Shown one piece after another: positions 50,700 to 58,115 of a stretch of 64,000 bases of DNA. Position 1 is the first letter of the stretch; each line of letters starts with the position of its first letter. The notes under the pieces are model-generated. The model had not been told where the DNA came from. It did no database searches and saw nothing but the letters and a program-made list of their open reading frames with translations. A program made the translations under genes and the position numbers. The DNA comes from Conexibacter sp. SYSU D00693 (GTDB lineage Bacteria; Actinomycetota; Thermoleophilia; Solirubrobacterales; Solirubrobacteraceae): NCBI RefSeq assembly GCF_017084525.1, contig NZ_CP070950.1:558001-622000 (forward strand), read 5' to 3'.

Positions 50700-53050
50700 G
50701 CGACCTCGGCGAGTACCAGCGCAAGCGCCGGGCGGGCAAGACGCCCGAGCCGGGCGTGGGGGAGGCCAAGCCGAAGGCGAAGCGCTCACGCGCGAAGGCG
50801 CCCGACCTGCCGCGCTTCGTGGTCCAGGAGCACTCGGCCACGCGGCTGCACTGGGACCTGCGCCTGGAGCACGACGGTGCGCTCGCGTCGTGGGCCCTGC
50901 CCAACGGCATCCCGAGGACGCTCAAGGACAACCGCCTCGCGGTCCACACCGAGGACCACCCGCTCGAGTACCTCGACTTCCACGGCGACATCCCCAAGGG
51001 CGAGTACGGCGCCGGGTCGATGACGATCTGGGACCGCGGCACGTACGAGGTCCTGAAGTGGGAGGAGCGCAAGGTCGAGGTCGAGCTCCACGGGGAGCGC
51101 GTGCAGGGCCAGTACGCCCTCTTCCCGATCCGTCAGGAGCGTGGCAAGGACGAGTGGATGATCCACCGCATGGGCTCCGCGGCCGACCCGGAGGCCGAGC
51201 CCATGCCCGAGGTCCTGACCCCGATGCTCGCGCGCCTCGGCGACCTGCCGCCCCAGGACGACGACTGGGCCTTCGAGGTCAAGTGGGACGGCGTGCGCGC
51301 CGTCGTCTTCTCGACCCCGGGGCGGATCCGGTTCGTCTCGCGCACCGGCAACGACATCACGCCCCGCTATCCCGAGCTGCACCGGATGAACCGGGCGCTG
51401 TCGATGCACGACGCGGTCCTCGACGGCGAGGTCGTCGCCTTCGACGAGCAGGGACGCCCGGACTTCGGCCTGCTGCAGTCGCGCATCCACCTCTCGGGCG
51501 AGGCGCGCGTGCGGCGGGTGGCCAAGGAGCGCCCGGTCACCTTCATCGCGTTCGACCTGCTGTGGCTCGACGGCCACTCGCTCATGGGCGAGCCCTACGA
51601 GGAGCGCCGCGCGCGGCTCAAGGAGCTGCTGGCGCCGGGTGAGCGCTGGCAGGTCCCCGACCACGTCGTCGGCGGTGGGGCGGCGCTGCTGGCCGCGACC
51701 CGCGAGCAGGGGCTCGAGGGCGTCATCGCCAAGAAGCTCGGGACGCCCTACGAGCCGGGCCGGCGCAGCGGCTGCTGGATCAAGGTCAAGAACCGGATGC
51801 GCCAGGAGGTCGTCATCGGCGGCTGGGTGCCGGGGGAGGGGCGCCGGCGCGAGCGCATCGGCGCGCTGCTCGTCGGCGTGCGCGACGACGGGCGCCTGCG
51901 GGCGGTCGGGCGCGTCGGGACGGGCTTCACCGAGGCCGAGCTCGACCGGCTGCGCGCCGCGCTCGAGCCGCTGGTCGTCGACAGCTCGCCCTTCGACGGC
52001 GGCGGGCCGGCGCCGCCACGCGGGTCGGTCTTCGTCCGCCCGACGCTCGTCTGCGAGGTCGAGTTCGTCGAGTGGACGCGCGACGGCGTCCTGCGCGCGC
52101 CGTCCTACAAGGGGCTGCGCGACGACAAGCCGGCGTCGCTCGTCGTGCGGGAGGAGATCCGCAACGGCCTGATGGTCGAGGTCGAGGGCCGCGAGCTGAA
52201 GCTCTCCAACCCCGACAAGGTCCTCTATCCCCAGGTCGGCTTCACCAAGCGCGACCACGTCGAGTACCTCCTGGCGATCGCGCCGGTCCTGCTGCCGCAC
52301 ATCCGCGACCGCCAGCTCACGCTCAAGCGCTACCCGAACGGGGTCGAGGGCGACTACTTCTACGAGAAGAACGCGCCGTCGCACCGCCCCGACTGGGTCG
52401 CCACGACCGACGACGGCTTCGTGCGGGCCGACTCGGCCGCGACCCTCGCGTGGCTGGGGAACCTCGCCGACCTCGAGGTCCACACGCCGATGCACCGGGC
52501 GGACACGCCGGAGTGCCCCGCGATGGTCGCGTTCGACCTCGACCCGGGCGAGCCGGCGGGACTGCTGGAGTGCTGCCAGGTGGCGGTGGTCCTGCAGGGG
52601 ATGTTCGACCACCTCGGCCTCAAGGCGTTCCCGAAGACCTCGGGCTCGAAGGGGATGCAGGTCTACGTCCCGCTGAACAACCCGGCGGCGACGTACGCCT
52701 TCACCAAGGGGTTCGCGAAGGCGGTCGCGGAGCTGCTCGAGAGCGAGGCGCCGGACATGGTCGTCTCGCGCCAGGCCAAGGCGCGGCGCAAGGGCCGGAT
52801 CCTCGTCGACTGGAGCCAGAACGACCGTCACAAGACGACGGTCTGCGTCTACTCCCCGCGCGCGCGTCCGCGGCCGACGGTCTCGACGCCGCTGCTGTGG
52901 GAGGAGGTCCACGAGGCGCTCGAGGCCGGCGACGCCGACCGGCTCGTGTTCGACACCGCGGGCGTCCTGCGGCGCGTCGAGGAGCACGGCGACCTGTTCG
53001 CCGAGACGCTGACGCTCGTGCAAGAGCTGCCGCTGGGCGGCGGCGCCTAG
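50696..53050 (+). CDS. ligD: ATP-dependent DNA ligase LigD (PE-LIG-POL order)
   Basis: 784 residues, three domains. Phosphoesterase (about 35-165): TRLHWDLRLEHDGALASWAL and YGAGSMTIWDRG. Ligase (about 180-480): FEVKWDGVRAV holds the catalytic Lys (around 195); DGEVVAFDEQGRPDF and GLEGVIAKK follow. Polymerase (about 500-770): LTLKRYPNGVEGDYFYEKN, MVAFDLDPGE (the DxD) and TSGSKGMQVYVPL. The PE-LIG-POL order is that of Pseudomonas LigD; mycobacteria have POL-PE-LIG. It joins double-strand breaks with Ku; no ku gene is in the window. It overlaps the acyltransferase by 4 bp. Confidence 0.96.
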   Translation: MSDLGEYQRKRRAGKTPEPGVGEAKPKAKRSRAKAPDLPRFVVQEHSATRLHWDLRLEHDGALASWALPNGIPRTLKDNRLAVHTEDHPLEYLDFHGDIPKGEYGAGSMTIWDRGTYEVLKWEERKVEVELHGERVQGQYALFPIRQERGKDEWMIHRMGSAADPEAEPMPEVLTPMLARLGDLPPQDDDWAFEVKWDGVRAVVFSTPGRIRFVSRTGNDITPRYPELHRMNRALSMHDAVLDGEVVAFDEQGRPDFGLLQSRIHLSGEARVRRVAKERPVTFIAFDLLWLDGHSLMGEPYEERRARLKELLAPGERWQVPDHVVGGGAALLAATREQGLEGVIAKKLGTPYEPGRRSGCWIKVKNRMRQEVVIGGWVPGEGRRRERIGALLVGVRDDGRLRAVGRVGTGFTEAELDRLRAALEPLVVDSSPFDGGGPAPPRGSVFVRPTLVCEVEFVEWTRDGVLRAPSYKGLRDDKPASLVVREEIRNGLMVEVEGRELKLSNPDKVLYPQVGFTKRDHVEYLLAIAPVLLPHIRDRQLTLKRYPNGVEGDYFYEKNAPSHRPDWVATTDDGFVRADSAATLAWLGNLADLEVHTPMHRADTPECPAMVAFDLDPGEPAGLLECCQVAVVLQGMFDHLGLKAFPKTSGSKGMQVYVPLNNPAATYAFTKGFAKAVAELLESEAPDMVVSRQAKARRKGRILVDWSQNDRHKTTVCVYSPRARPRPTVSTPLLWEEVHEALEAGDADRLVFDTAGVLRRVEEHGDLFAETLTLVQELPLGGGA

Positions 53051-53844
53051 GCGGGGCGGCGGCCGACGACGAGGCGGAAGGTCCCGGCGAAGCGGAAGGT
53101 GCCGTCGGGCCGGCGGAACGGCGCGGCGGCAGGCGCGAGGGCGGCGCGGACCGCCTCGGGGTGGGCGGCGGTCGCGACGCCGGCGCCGTCGACGAGCGCG
53201 CGCTGCAGCGTGGGGAGGTCCGCGACCGCGTAGGGGACGTCGACGTCGGTGGCATGGACGACGTCGAGGCCGGCCGCGCGCAGGAGGTCGTCGGCGACGC
53301 CGGGCGTCCCGAGGGCCGGCGGGGGAGGGGCTTGGTCGTCCTGCGCCTCGCCACCACGCGCGGGTGGCTCGAGGTCGCCGAGCGCGGCCATCACCACGGC
53401 CAGGTCGCGCGTCGCGGGCGGACCCCAGGTGCAGACCGCCAGCCGGCCGCCGGGGGCGACGACGCGCGCCGCCTCGCGCAGCGCCGCGGCGGGGTCGGCG
53501 GCGAACTGCAGCGCGTTGACCGCCGTGACGACGTCGAAGGCGCCATCGGGCCAGGGCAGCGCCTCGACCGGCCCCTCCCGCAGGTCCGCGCCCGGCACGC
53601 GACTACGGGCGACGGCGAGCATCCCGGCCGCCGCATCGATGCCGGCCACCTCGGCCCCCCGCTGCGCCGCGAGCGCGACGAGCTCCCCGGTTCCGCACCC
53701 GACGTCCAGCAGTCGCGTCCCCGACCCGACTTGCGCGACCTCGACGATCGCCTCCCGCGCCGGCGCCGCCAGCCGGCCCCAGTGCTCCGCCCACGCCGCG
53801 GCCCGCGCGCTCCACTCCGGCCCCTCGACGTCGGCGGTGCTCAT
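53047..53844 (-). CDS. Class I SAM-dependent methyltransferase
   Basis: 265 residues. TRLLDVGCGTGELVALAAQR (motif I), VAGIDAAAGMLAVARSRVPG (motif II), FDVVTAVNALQFAADPAAAL and APGGRLAVCTW. UbiE/Methyltransf_11 type. The C-terminus (RPDGTFRFAGTFRLVVGRR) is like that of small-molecule methylases. GAGGA lies about 7 bp before ATG 53844. Just upstream is the 42-bp tandem array, and the frame stays open through it by chance. It overlaps ligD by 4 bp at the 3' end. Substrate is unknown. Confidence 0.85.
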   Translation of the reverse strand: MSTADVEGPEWSARAAAWAEHWGRLAAPAREAIVEVAQVGSGTRLLDVGCGTGELVALAAQRGAEVAGIDAAAGMLAVARSRVPGADLREGPVEALPWPDGAFDVVTAVNALQFAADPAAALREAARVVAPGGRLAVCTWGPPATRDLAVVMAALGDLEPPARGGEAQDDQAPPPPALGTPGVADDLLRAAGLDVVHATDVDVPYAVADLPTLQRALVDGAGVATAAHPEAVRAALAPAAAPFRRPDGTFRFAGTFRLVVGRRPA

Positions 53845-53860
53845 CCGCCGATCCTCGCCG

Positions 53861-54145
53861 ATGCGACGGGGTCTGACCCCGAGCGGCCAGCATGCGACGG
53901 GGTCTGACCCCGTGCGGTGCCAGGGGTTGTCGCATGCGACGGGGTCTGACCCCGTGCGGTGGCAGGGCTTGTCGCATGTGACGGGGTCTGACCCCGTGCG
54001 GTGCCAGGGGTTGTCGCATGTGACGGGGTCTGACCCCGTGCGGTGCCAGGGGTTGTCGCATGCGACGGGGTCTGACCCCGAGCGGTGCCAGGGGTTGTCG
54101 CATGCGACGGGGTCTGACCCCGAGCGTCGTCCCCCGGTCGTGCGA
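53861..54145 (+). repeat. 42-bp tandem array of seven palindromes
   Basis: GACGGGGTCTGACCCC starts at 53865, 53896, 53938, 53980, 54022, 54064 and 54106. Steps are 31 then 42, 42, 42, 42, 42. Each unit has ACGGGGTCTGACCCCGT (a 17-bp palindrome in five forms) and, at most junctions, GTCGCATGCGAC, a second palindrome. The unit is near-invariant, so it is not a CRISPR with spacers. 42 bp is four turns of B-DNA, so all copies face one side. It fills the divergent gap between the methyltransferase at 53047 and the small gene at 54175. Confidence 0.95.
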
Positions 54146-54156
54146 ACATGTGTTCG
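54143..54156 (+). promoter_or_regulatory. LexA-type SOS box
   Basis: CGAACATGTGTTCG matches the Gram-positive CGAAC-N4-GTTCG operator exactly, with extended arms TGCGAACA and TGTTCGCA. It ends 18 bp before the GTG at 54175, so LexA would block that gene's promoter. Confidence 0.7.
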
Positions 54157-54174
54157 CATGGACGGGATGGTGGA

Positions 54175-54489
54175 GTGACGAGCCAGGGATCGGCGTACGC
54201 GCGCTTCCGGCGGGCGTTGAGCACGGGGAACCTGACGCTGATCCGGGCGGCCGCGGCGGAGCTGCCGCAGGTGCGCCTGGACGATGCGCTGCAGGTCTGC
54301 GTGCTGCTGCGCGACCGGGAGCCGCAGCGCTACGAGGCGGCGGCGGTGCGCTGGATCGGGCGCTTCTGCGTGGAGAAGCACGACGTGACGCTCGACGACG
54401 TCGACCAGGCGCGCGCGGCGTTCGCGCTCATGCGCCGGGAGCCGGAGTCGGCGCTCGCGGCGCTCCAGGCGCTGTGTGCAGGACCTTGA
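54175..54489 (+). CDS. Conserved small hypothetical protein, probably SOS-regulated
   Basis: 104 residues, helical throughout: YARFRRALSTGNLTLIRAAA, AELPQVRLDDALQVCVLLRD, RYEAAAVRWIGRFCVEK and FALMRREPESALAALQALC. It resembles a family of short actinobacterial hypotheticals I have seen with no known function. GTG 54175 has GGTGGA just before it; ATG 54148, inside the SOS box, is less likely. Its position behind a LexA-type box is the main clue. No DNA-binding or enzyme motif is visible. Confidence 0.6.
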   Translation: MTSQGSAYARFRRALSTGNLTLIRAAAAELPQVRLDDALQVCVLLRDREPQRYEAAAVRWIGRFCVEKHDVTLDDVDQARAAFALMRREPESALAALQALCAGP

Positions 54490-54511
54490 CCGGCCTGCCA
54501 AGGTCTGGGGC

Positions 54512-54835
54512 ATGAGCCAGTCCGCCGTCGAGGTGCTCGTGACCGACGTCCCGGAGGCCACCCGCTACGAGGCGCGCGTCGGCGACGAGCTGGCGGGCTT
54601 CGCGGTCTACGCGCGCTACGGGAGCCGGACCGTGTTCCTCCACACCGAGGTCGACCCGGCCTTCGAGGGCCAGGGCGTCGGCAGCGTGCTCGCCCGCGGG
54701 GCGCTCGACGCGGTCCGGGACGCCGGCGGGGAGGTCGTGCCGCTGTGCCCGTTCATCAGGGGCTGGATCGAGCGCCACCCCGACTACGCCGACCTCGTCG
54801 TGCCGGTCCGCATCTCCGACATCCCCACCGCCTGA
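54512..54835 (+). CDS. GNAT-family N-acetyltransferase (YjdJ-like)
   Basis: 107 residues. YEARVGDELAGFAVYARYGS, VFLHTEVDPAFEGQGVGSVL (the acetyl-CoA P-loop QGVGSVL) and LCPFIRGWIERHPDYADLVV. The CPF...W...HP end is the mark of the small GNAT group (Acetyltransf_CG) that includes E. coli YjdJ. It binds acetyl-CoA; acceptor is unknown. The next gene, 3 bp on, is a YjdI-like ferredoxin, the same pairing as in E. coli. Confidence 0.85.
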   Translation: MSQSAVEVLVTDVPEATRYEARVGDELAGFAVYARYGSRTVFLHTEVDPAFEGQGVGSVLARGALDAVRDAGGEVVPLCPFIRGWIERHPDYADLVVPVRISDIPTA

Positions 54836-54838
54836 GCC

Positions 54839-55063
54839 GTGGCGCGCAAGGCCTACGTCGGCGCGGAGCTGACGGTGAGCTTCGACCCGGAGGTCTGCCG
54901 CCACGCGGCCGAGTGCGTGCGCGGGCTGCCGGCGGTGTTCGACGCCCAGCGCCGCCCGTGGATCCAGCCGGACGCCGCGCCGGCGTCCGAGGTCCGCGAC
55001 GTCGTCGGCCGCTGCCCGTCCGGCGCCCTGCGGATCGAGCGCCAGCAGCCGCCGGCGGCCTAG
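54839..55063 (+). CDS. Mono-cluster 4Fe-4S ferredoxin-like protein (YjdI/Fer4_19)
   Basis: 74 residues. ELTVSFDPEVCRHAAECVRG and VVGRCPSGALRIERQ carry three of the Cys of the divergent mono-cluster ferredoxin family, with the CPSGAL turn diagnostic. It is probably an electron or redox partner. GTG start 3 bp after the GNAT gene. The 3' end overlaps the small convergent gene by 4 bp. Confidence 0.82.
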   Translation: MARKAYVGAELTVSFDPEVCRHAAECVRGLPAVFDAQRRPWIQPDAAPASEVRDVVGRCPSGALRIERQQPPAA

Positions 55064-55287
55064 CCGGCGTTCGCGGCGGCCTGCGCGCTGGCGGCGGTCG
55101 CCGTGCGCGCCGCGCGGCGCGAGGCGGCGGCTGCCTCCCGGAGCGCCGGACCGGCGTCGCCGGCCTGTGCGACGAGGCGCTCGGTGGCCTCCCCGAGGTG
55201 CATCGCGGCCTCGCCGAGGCGCTCGAGCTCGGCGGCGAGGCGCGCGAGCGGGTCGTCAGCGTGCGTGTGCGGGACGTCCGTGCCCAT
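55060..55287 (-). CDS. Small helical hypothetical protein
   Basis: 75 residues. A short His/Asp-rich start (GTDVPHTHADDPLARLAAEL) is followed by one long Ala/Glu/Arg helix (EAAAASRRAARTATAASAQA). No domain recognised. The start ATG 55287 is supported by TACCCT (55294-55299) 6 bp upstream. Confidence 0.5.
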   Translation of the reverse strand: MGTDVPHTHADDPLARLAAELERLGEAAMHLGEATERLVAQAGDAGPALREAAAASRRAARTATAASAQAAANAG

Positions 55288-55346
55288 GGACCGAGGGTAC
55301 CCGGTCCGCCGCCGGACCGAGCCACGTCCGCGACGACCGGCGGCGC

Positions 55347-55679
55347 CTACGCGGGCGGGGCGGCCGGCGCGACGCCGAGGTGCCGGGCGGCGCGCAGGAC
55401 GCGCAGCGCCGCGAAGGGGACCTCGGGCTCGACGACCTCGAGCGTGATCCCGGCGGCGGCTGCCCGGCGGCGCATGCGCAGCACGGCGTTGAGCCCGACG
55501 GTGTCGGAGAACGCGAGCTCGGAGAGGTCGACGACGACGTGGCGCCGCGTGCCGCCCGCCGCGAGTGCGGCCGTCACCAGCCGCGGCGCCGAGGCGATGT
55601 CCAGCTCTCCGCGCACCAGCAGCCGGACCTCCTCCGGGCCGCGCTCCTCGCGGATCTCCAGGCCTCCGTGCCCGTGCAT
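55347..55679 (-). CDS. STAS-domain (anti-anti-sigma factor-like) protein
   Basis: 110 residues. VRLLVRGELDIASAPRLVTA opens the STAS fold. HVVVDLSELAFSDTVGLNAV holds the switch loop; the usual D-S-x-G becomes SDTVG, so a Ser or Thr is available for phosphorylation. It should bind an anti-sigma factor kinase in a partner-switch. No RsbW-like kinase is adjacent. Confidence 0.85.
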   Translation of the reverse strand: MHGHGGLEIREERGPEEVRLLVRGELDIASAPRLVTAALAAGGTRRHVVVDLSELAFSDTVGLNAVLRMRRRAAAAGITLEVVEPEVPFAALRVLRAARHLGVAPAAPPA

Positions 55680-55771
55680 CGTGGCGCGGGACGTGCCCGG
55701 GGTGACCGTTCGTCATGCCAGACCCTGTCAGCGCGGAGGCATCATCACCGGCGACCGGGTACGCAGGGCCC

Positions 55772-55957
55772 ATGGGGAGCACCGTCCACCTCACCGGATC
55801 CACCGCCCAGCACCCGATCACGAAGGTCGTCACCGACGACGCCGAGGAGGTCGTCAGCCGCCTGCGCGGTGGCGGCCTGCAGGGCTTCCAGGAGGAGGCG
55901 TCCGGCGCGACGGTCTACGTCAACGCCACGCACGTGACCCACGTCGAGGCGTCCTAG
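55772..55957 (+). CDS. Small hypothetical protein
   Basis: 61 residues: VHLTGSTAQHPITKVVTDDA, EEVVSRLRGGGLQGFQEEAS, TVYVNATHVTHVEAS. Looks like a beta-alpha-beta fold with a TVYVNxxHV end. TACGCA at 55760-55765 precedes the ATG by 6 bp. An in-frame ATG at 55715 would add 19 residues. No function seen. Confidence 0.45.
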   Translation: MGSTVHLTGSTAQHPITKVVTDDAEEVVSRLRGGGLQGFQEEASGATVYVNATHVTHVEAS

Positions 55958-56003
55958 GGGCGCCGCCCGCCGCCACCATCCGGTGGCCACCCGCCCACCC
56001 CGC

Positions 56004-56009
56004 TACGAT
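56004..56009 (+). promoter_or_regulatory. -10 element TACGAT for tRNA-Arg
   Basis: TACGAT, 9 bp before the first base of the tRNA. No clear -35 is seen. Confidence 0.4.
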
Positions 56010-56018
56010 GCGCACGCT

Positions 56019-56091
56019 GCGCCAGTAGCTCAGTGGATAGAGCGCCGCCCTCCGGAGGCGGAAGTCGGGGGTTCGAATCCCTCCTGGCGCG
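56019..56091 (+). tRNA. tRNA-Arg (anticodon CCG)
   Basis: Folds cleanly: acceptor GCGCCAG/CTGGCGC, D-arm GCTC/GAGC, anticodon stem CCGCC/GGCGG with loop CTCCGGA, T-arm GGGGG/CCCTC with TTCGAAT. Anticodon CCG reads CGG, a common codon in this genome. The discriminator is G and CCA is not encoded. The last base is also the first base of the GTG of the next gene. Confidence 0.97.
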
Positions 56092-58115
56092 TGCGAGGCT
56101 CCGCCGCCCTGGCCCCAGCCGTGGTCGTCGCGCTGCTGGCGGCGCTGCCGGTCCCCGCGGCGGCCCGCGACGGGACGTTCGGTCCCGATGTGCTGCGCGG
56201 CAGCGCGGGCCGCGACGTGCTGCATGGCCTCGAGGGCCCGGACCGGCTCGCCGGGCGTGGGGGCGACGACCTCCTCACGGGCGACACGGGGCCGGATCGC
56301 GTGAGCGGCGCAGCCGGCGACGACACGCTGACGGGCGCCGCGGGCCGCGACCGGCTCGACGGCGGACCCGGGGACGACGTCGGCTCCGGCGGCTTCGGCG
56401 TCGACGTCCTGCGCGGGGGCACCGGTGACGATGCGCTCGAGGGCGGGGCCGACGCCGACCGCCTCGCCGGGGGAGCGGGCGACGACGTCCTGCACGGCGG
56501 CTCCGGGATCGACCACCTGGACGGCGGCCCGGGCGCCGACCGCCTCTTCGCCGACAGCGGCCGCGACGAGCTCTGGGGCGGTCCCGGCGACGACGTCATC
56601 GTGGTCGAGGCCTCGGAGCCCGTGCGGGTCCAGTGCGGGTCGGGGTTCGACACGCTGTACGCGACGATCACGCCGGCGGCGGCGAGCGACTACCGCAGCC
56701 GCGCCCTCCAGGGCGCCGCCGGCACGGCGTGCGAGCAGGTCTTCATCACCGACGCCCTGCAGGACCCCACCCGCGGCGTGACCTACCTCGCGCCGCCGGA
56801 GGGCGCCAGCCACGTGGGGACGTCGAAGGACGACGTCCTGCTCGGCGGGCTCGGACCGGACCACCTGCGCGGCGGCGCCGGCAACGACGTCCTGTGGGGC
56901 ATGCGGATCGAGGGCGCCGACACCCCGGCGGTCCGCGACGTCCTGGATGCGGGTCCTGGGGACGACGTCGTCTACGGCGGCCCCGGCCCGCAGCGGGTCG
57001 ACGGCGGTCCCGGCGACGACGTCCTGCAGAGCGGGATCCGCGACGGCACGGTCTTCGGGGGCAGCGGCGACGACACGATCCGCCTACGGGGCGCCGGCAC
57101 CGTGGTGGTCTCCGCCGGCCGCGGCGACGACGTGGTCCGGGCGCGCGGCGCCGTCCTCGGCGTGGTCCGCTGCGGACCTGGACGCGACCGGGTCTTCGCG
57201 GACCGTCGCGACCGGGTCGCCGGGGACTGCGAGCAGGTGCACCGTGCCGGCACGCCGACGGCCCGCGCGGCCCAGGGGATCGCAGCGCCGAGGACGCTGC
57301 TGGTCGCCAAGGCGGGCTCCTCGCCCGCCGACCGCACCGTCGTCGCCACCTTCGGCTCGGACCGTGGCGTGCGCTTCGAGTGCCGCCTCCAGCCGGCGGG
57401 CGGCGGGGACAGCGGCTTCGTCCCCTGCTCGTCCCCCGTGGCGCTCGGGGCGTTCGCGGGTCTCGTCGAGGTCCGTGCGGTGGATGCCGACGGTCGGCGC
57501 GACCCCGCGCCCGCACGCGTGCAGGTCGGCGAGGACCCGGCTCCCGGGGTGCTGGCCTTCGCCGCGGCCAAGGCGACGGTCCACGTCGATGTGAGCGGCG
57601 AGCGGCCGCCGGCGTCGGAGACCGCGCGCGGACCGTTCGTCCACGACTGCCGCCACGACGGCGGCCCGTGGTCGCCGTGCGCGCGCTTCGTGCGCCTGCC
57701 GGTCCTGCGCGCCGGCGCGCACGCCTTCCAGGCACGCACGACGGACGAGGTCGGTGCGATCACCGCCCCGCCCCTCGTGTGGGCGGTGGGGGCGGTGCCC
57801 GGGCCGAGCGCCCTCGCTGGAAGCCGGTTCCCGCTGGTCGTCGAGCGCAGCGGCGCCCTGCGCCGCCGGGCGCCGCGCGTCCGGTTCGCGCTGGGAGCGC
57901 CGGCGACCGTCGAGGTCGCGGTCCTCGCCGGCACCGGCCGCGTCGTGCACCGCGAGACCGCGCCCGCTCCCACCGGCGCCTCGGTGCGCAAGGTCCGTGG
58001 CGGCGTGCTGGCCCGGCTGCGTCCCGGCCGCTACGTGCTGCGCCTCACCGCCCGTGGCAGCGGGGCACCCAGCGTCGAGCGGCTGCCCTTCGCGGTGGTC
58101 CCGCGCCGGCGGTAG
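56091..58115 (+). CDS. Secreted RTX/hemolysin-type calcium-binding repeat protein
   Basis: 674 residues. A short signal-like start (ALAPAVVVALLAALPVPAAA) is followed by two blocks of GGxGxDxLx repeats. The first block (about 30-190) includes GLEGPDRLAGRGGDDLLTGD and GGAGDDVLHGGSGIDHLDGG. The second (about 245-380) includes GGLGPDHLRGGAGNDVLWGM and GDDVVYGGPGPQRVDGGPGD. The C-terminal half looks like two Ig-like domains (FECRLQPAGGGDSGFVPCSS with paired Cys). RTX repeats fold around calcium outside the cell. The GTG uses the tRNA's last base; GTG near 56118 is an alternative. No export (type I) genes are adjacent. Confidence 0.8.
   Translation: MRGSAALAPAVVVALLAALPVPAAARDGTFGPDVLRGSAGRDVLHGLEGPDRLAGRGGDDLLTGDTGPDRVSGAAGDDTLTGAAGRDRLDGGPGDDVGSGGFGVDVLRGGTGDDALEGGADADRLAGGAGDDVLHGGSGIDHLDGGPGADRLFADSGRDELWGGPGDDVIVVEASEPVRVQCGSGFDTLYATITPAAASDYRSRALQGAAGTACEQVFITDALQDPTRGVTYLAPPEGASHVGTSKDDVLLGGLGPDHLRGGAGNDVLWGMRIEGADTPAVRDVLDAGPGDDVVYGGPGPQRVDGGPGDDVLQSGIRDGTVFGGSGDDTIRLRGAGTVVVSAGRGDDVVRARGAVLGVVRCGPGRDRVFADRRDRVAGDCEQVHRAGTPTARAAQGIAAPRTLLVAKAGSSPADRTVVATFGSDRGVRFECRLQPAGGGDSGFVPCSSPVALGAFAGLVEVRAVDADGRRDPAPARVQVGEDPAPGVLAFAAAKATVHVDVSGERPPASETARGPFVHDCRHDGGPWSPCARFVRLPVLRAGAHAFQARTTDEVGAITAPPLVWAVGAVPGPSALAGSRFPLVVERSGALRRRAPRVRFALGAPATVEVAVLAGTGRVVHRETAPAPTGASVRKVRGGVLARLRPGRYVLRLTARGSGAPSVERLPFAVVPRRR

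Noticed and set aside
53861-54145. CRISPR array
   Set aside because: The parts between palindromes are almost identical in every unit, so there are no spacers, and no cas gene is near.
53047-54561. N-terminal extension of the methyltransferase through the 42-bp array (14-residue peptide repeats)
   Set aside because: 42 is a multiple of 3, so the frame stays open by chance. ATG 53844 has a Shine-Dalgarno site and fits the family start.
55983-56090. Coding sequence reading through tRNA-Arg
   Set aside because: The peptide VAQWIERRPPEAEVGGSNPS is the well-known false translation of a tRNA.
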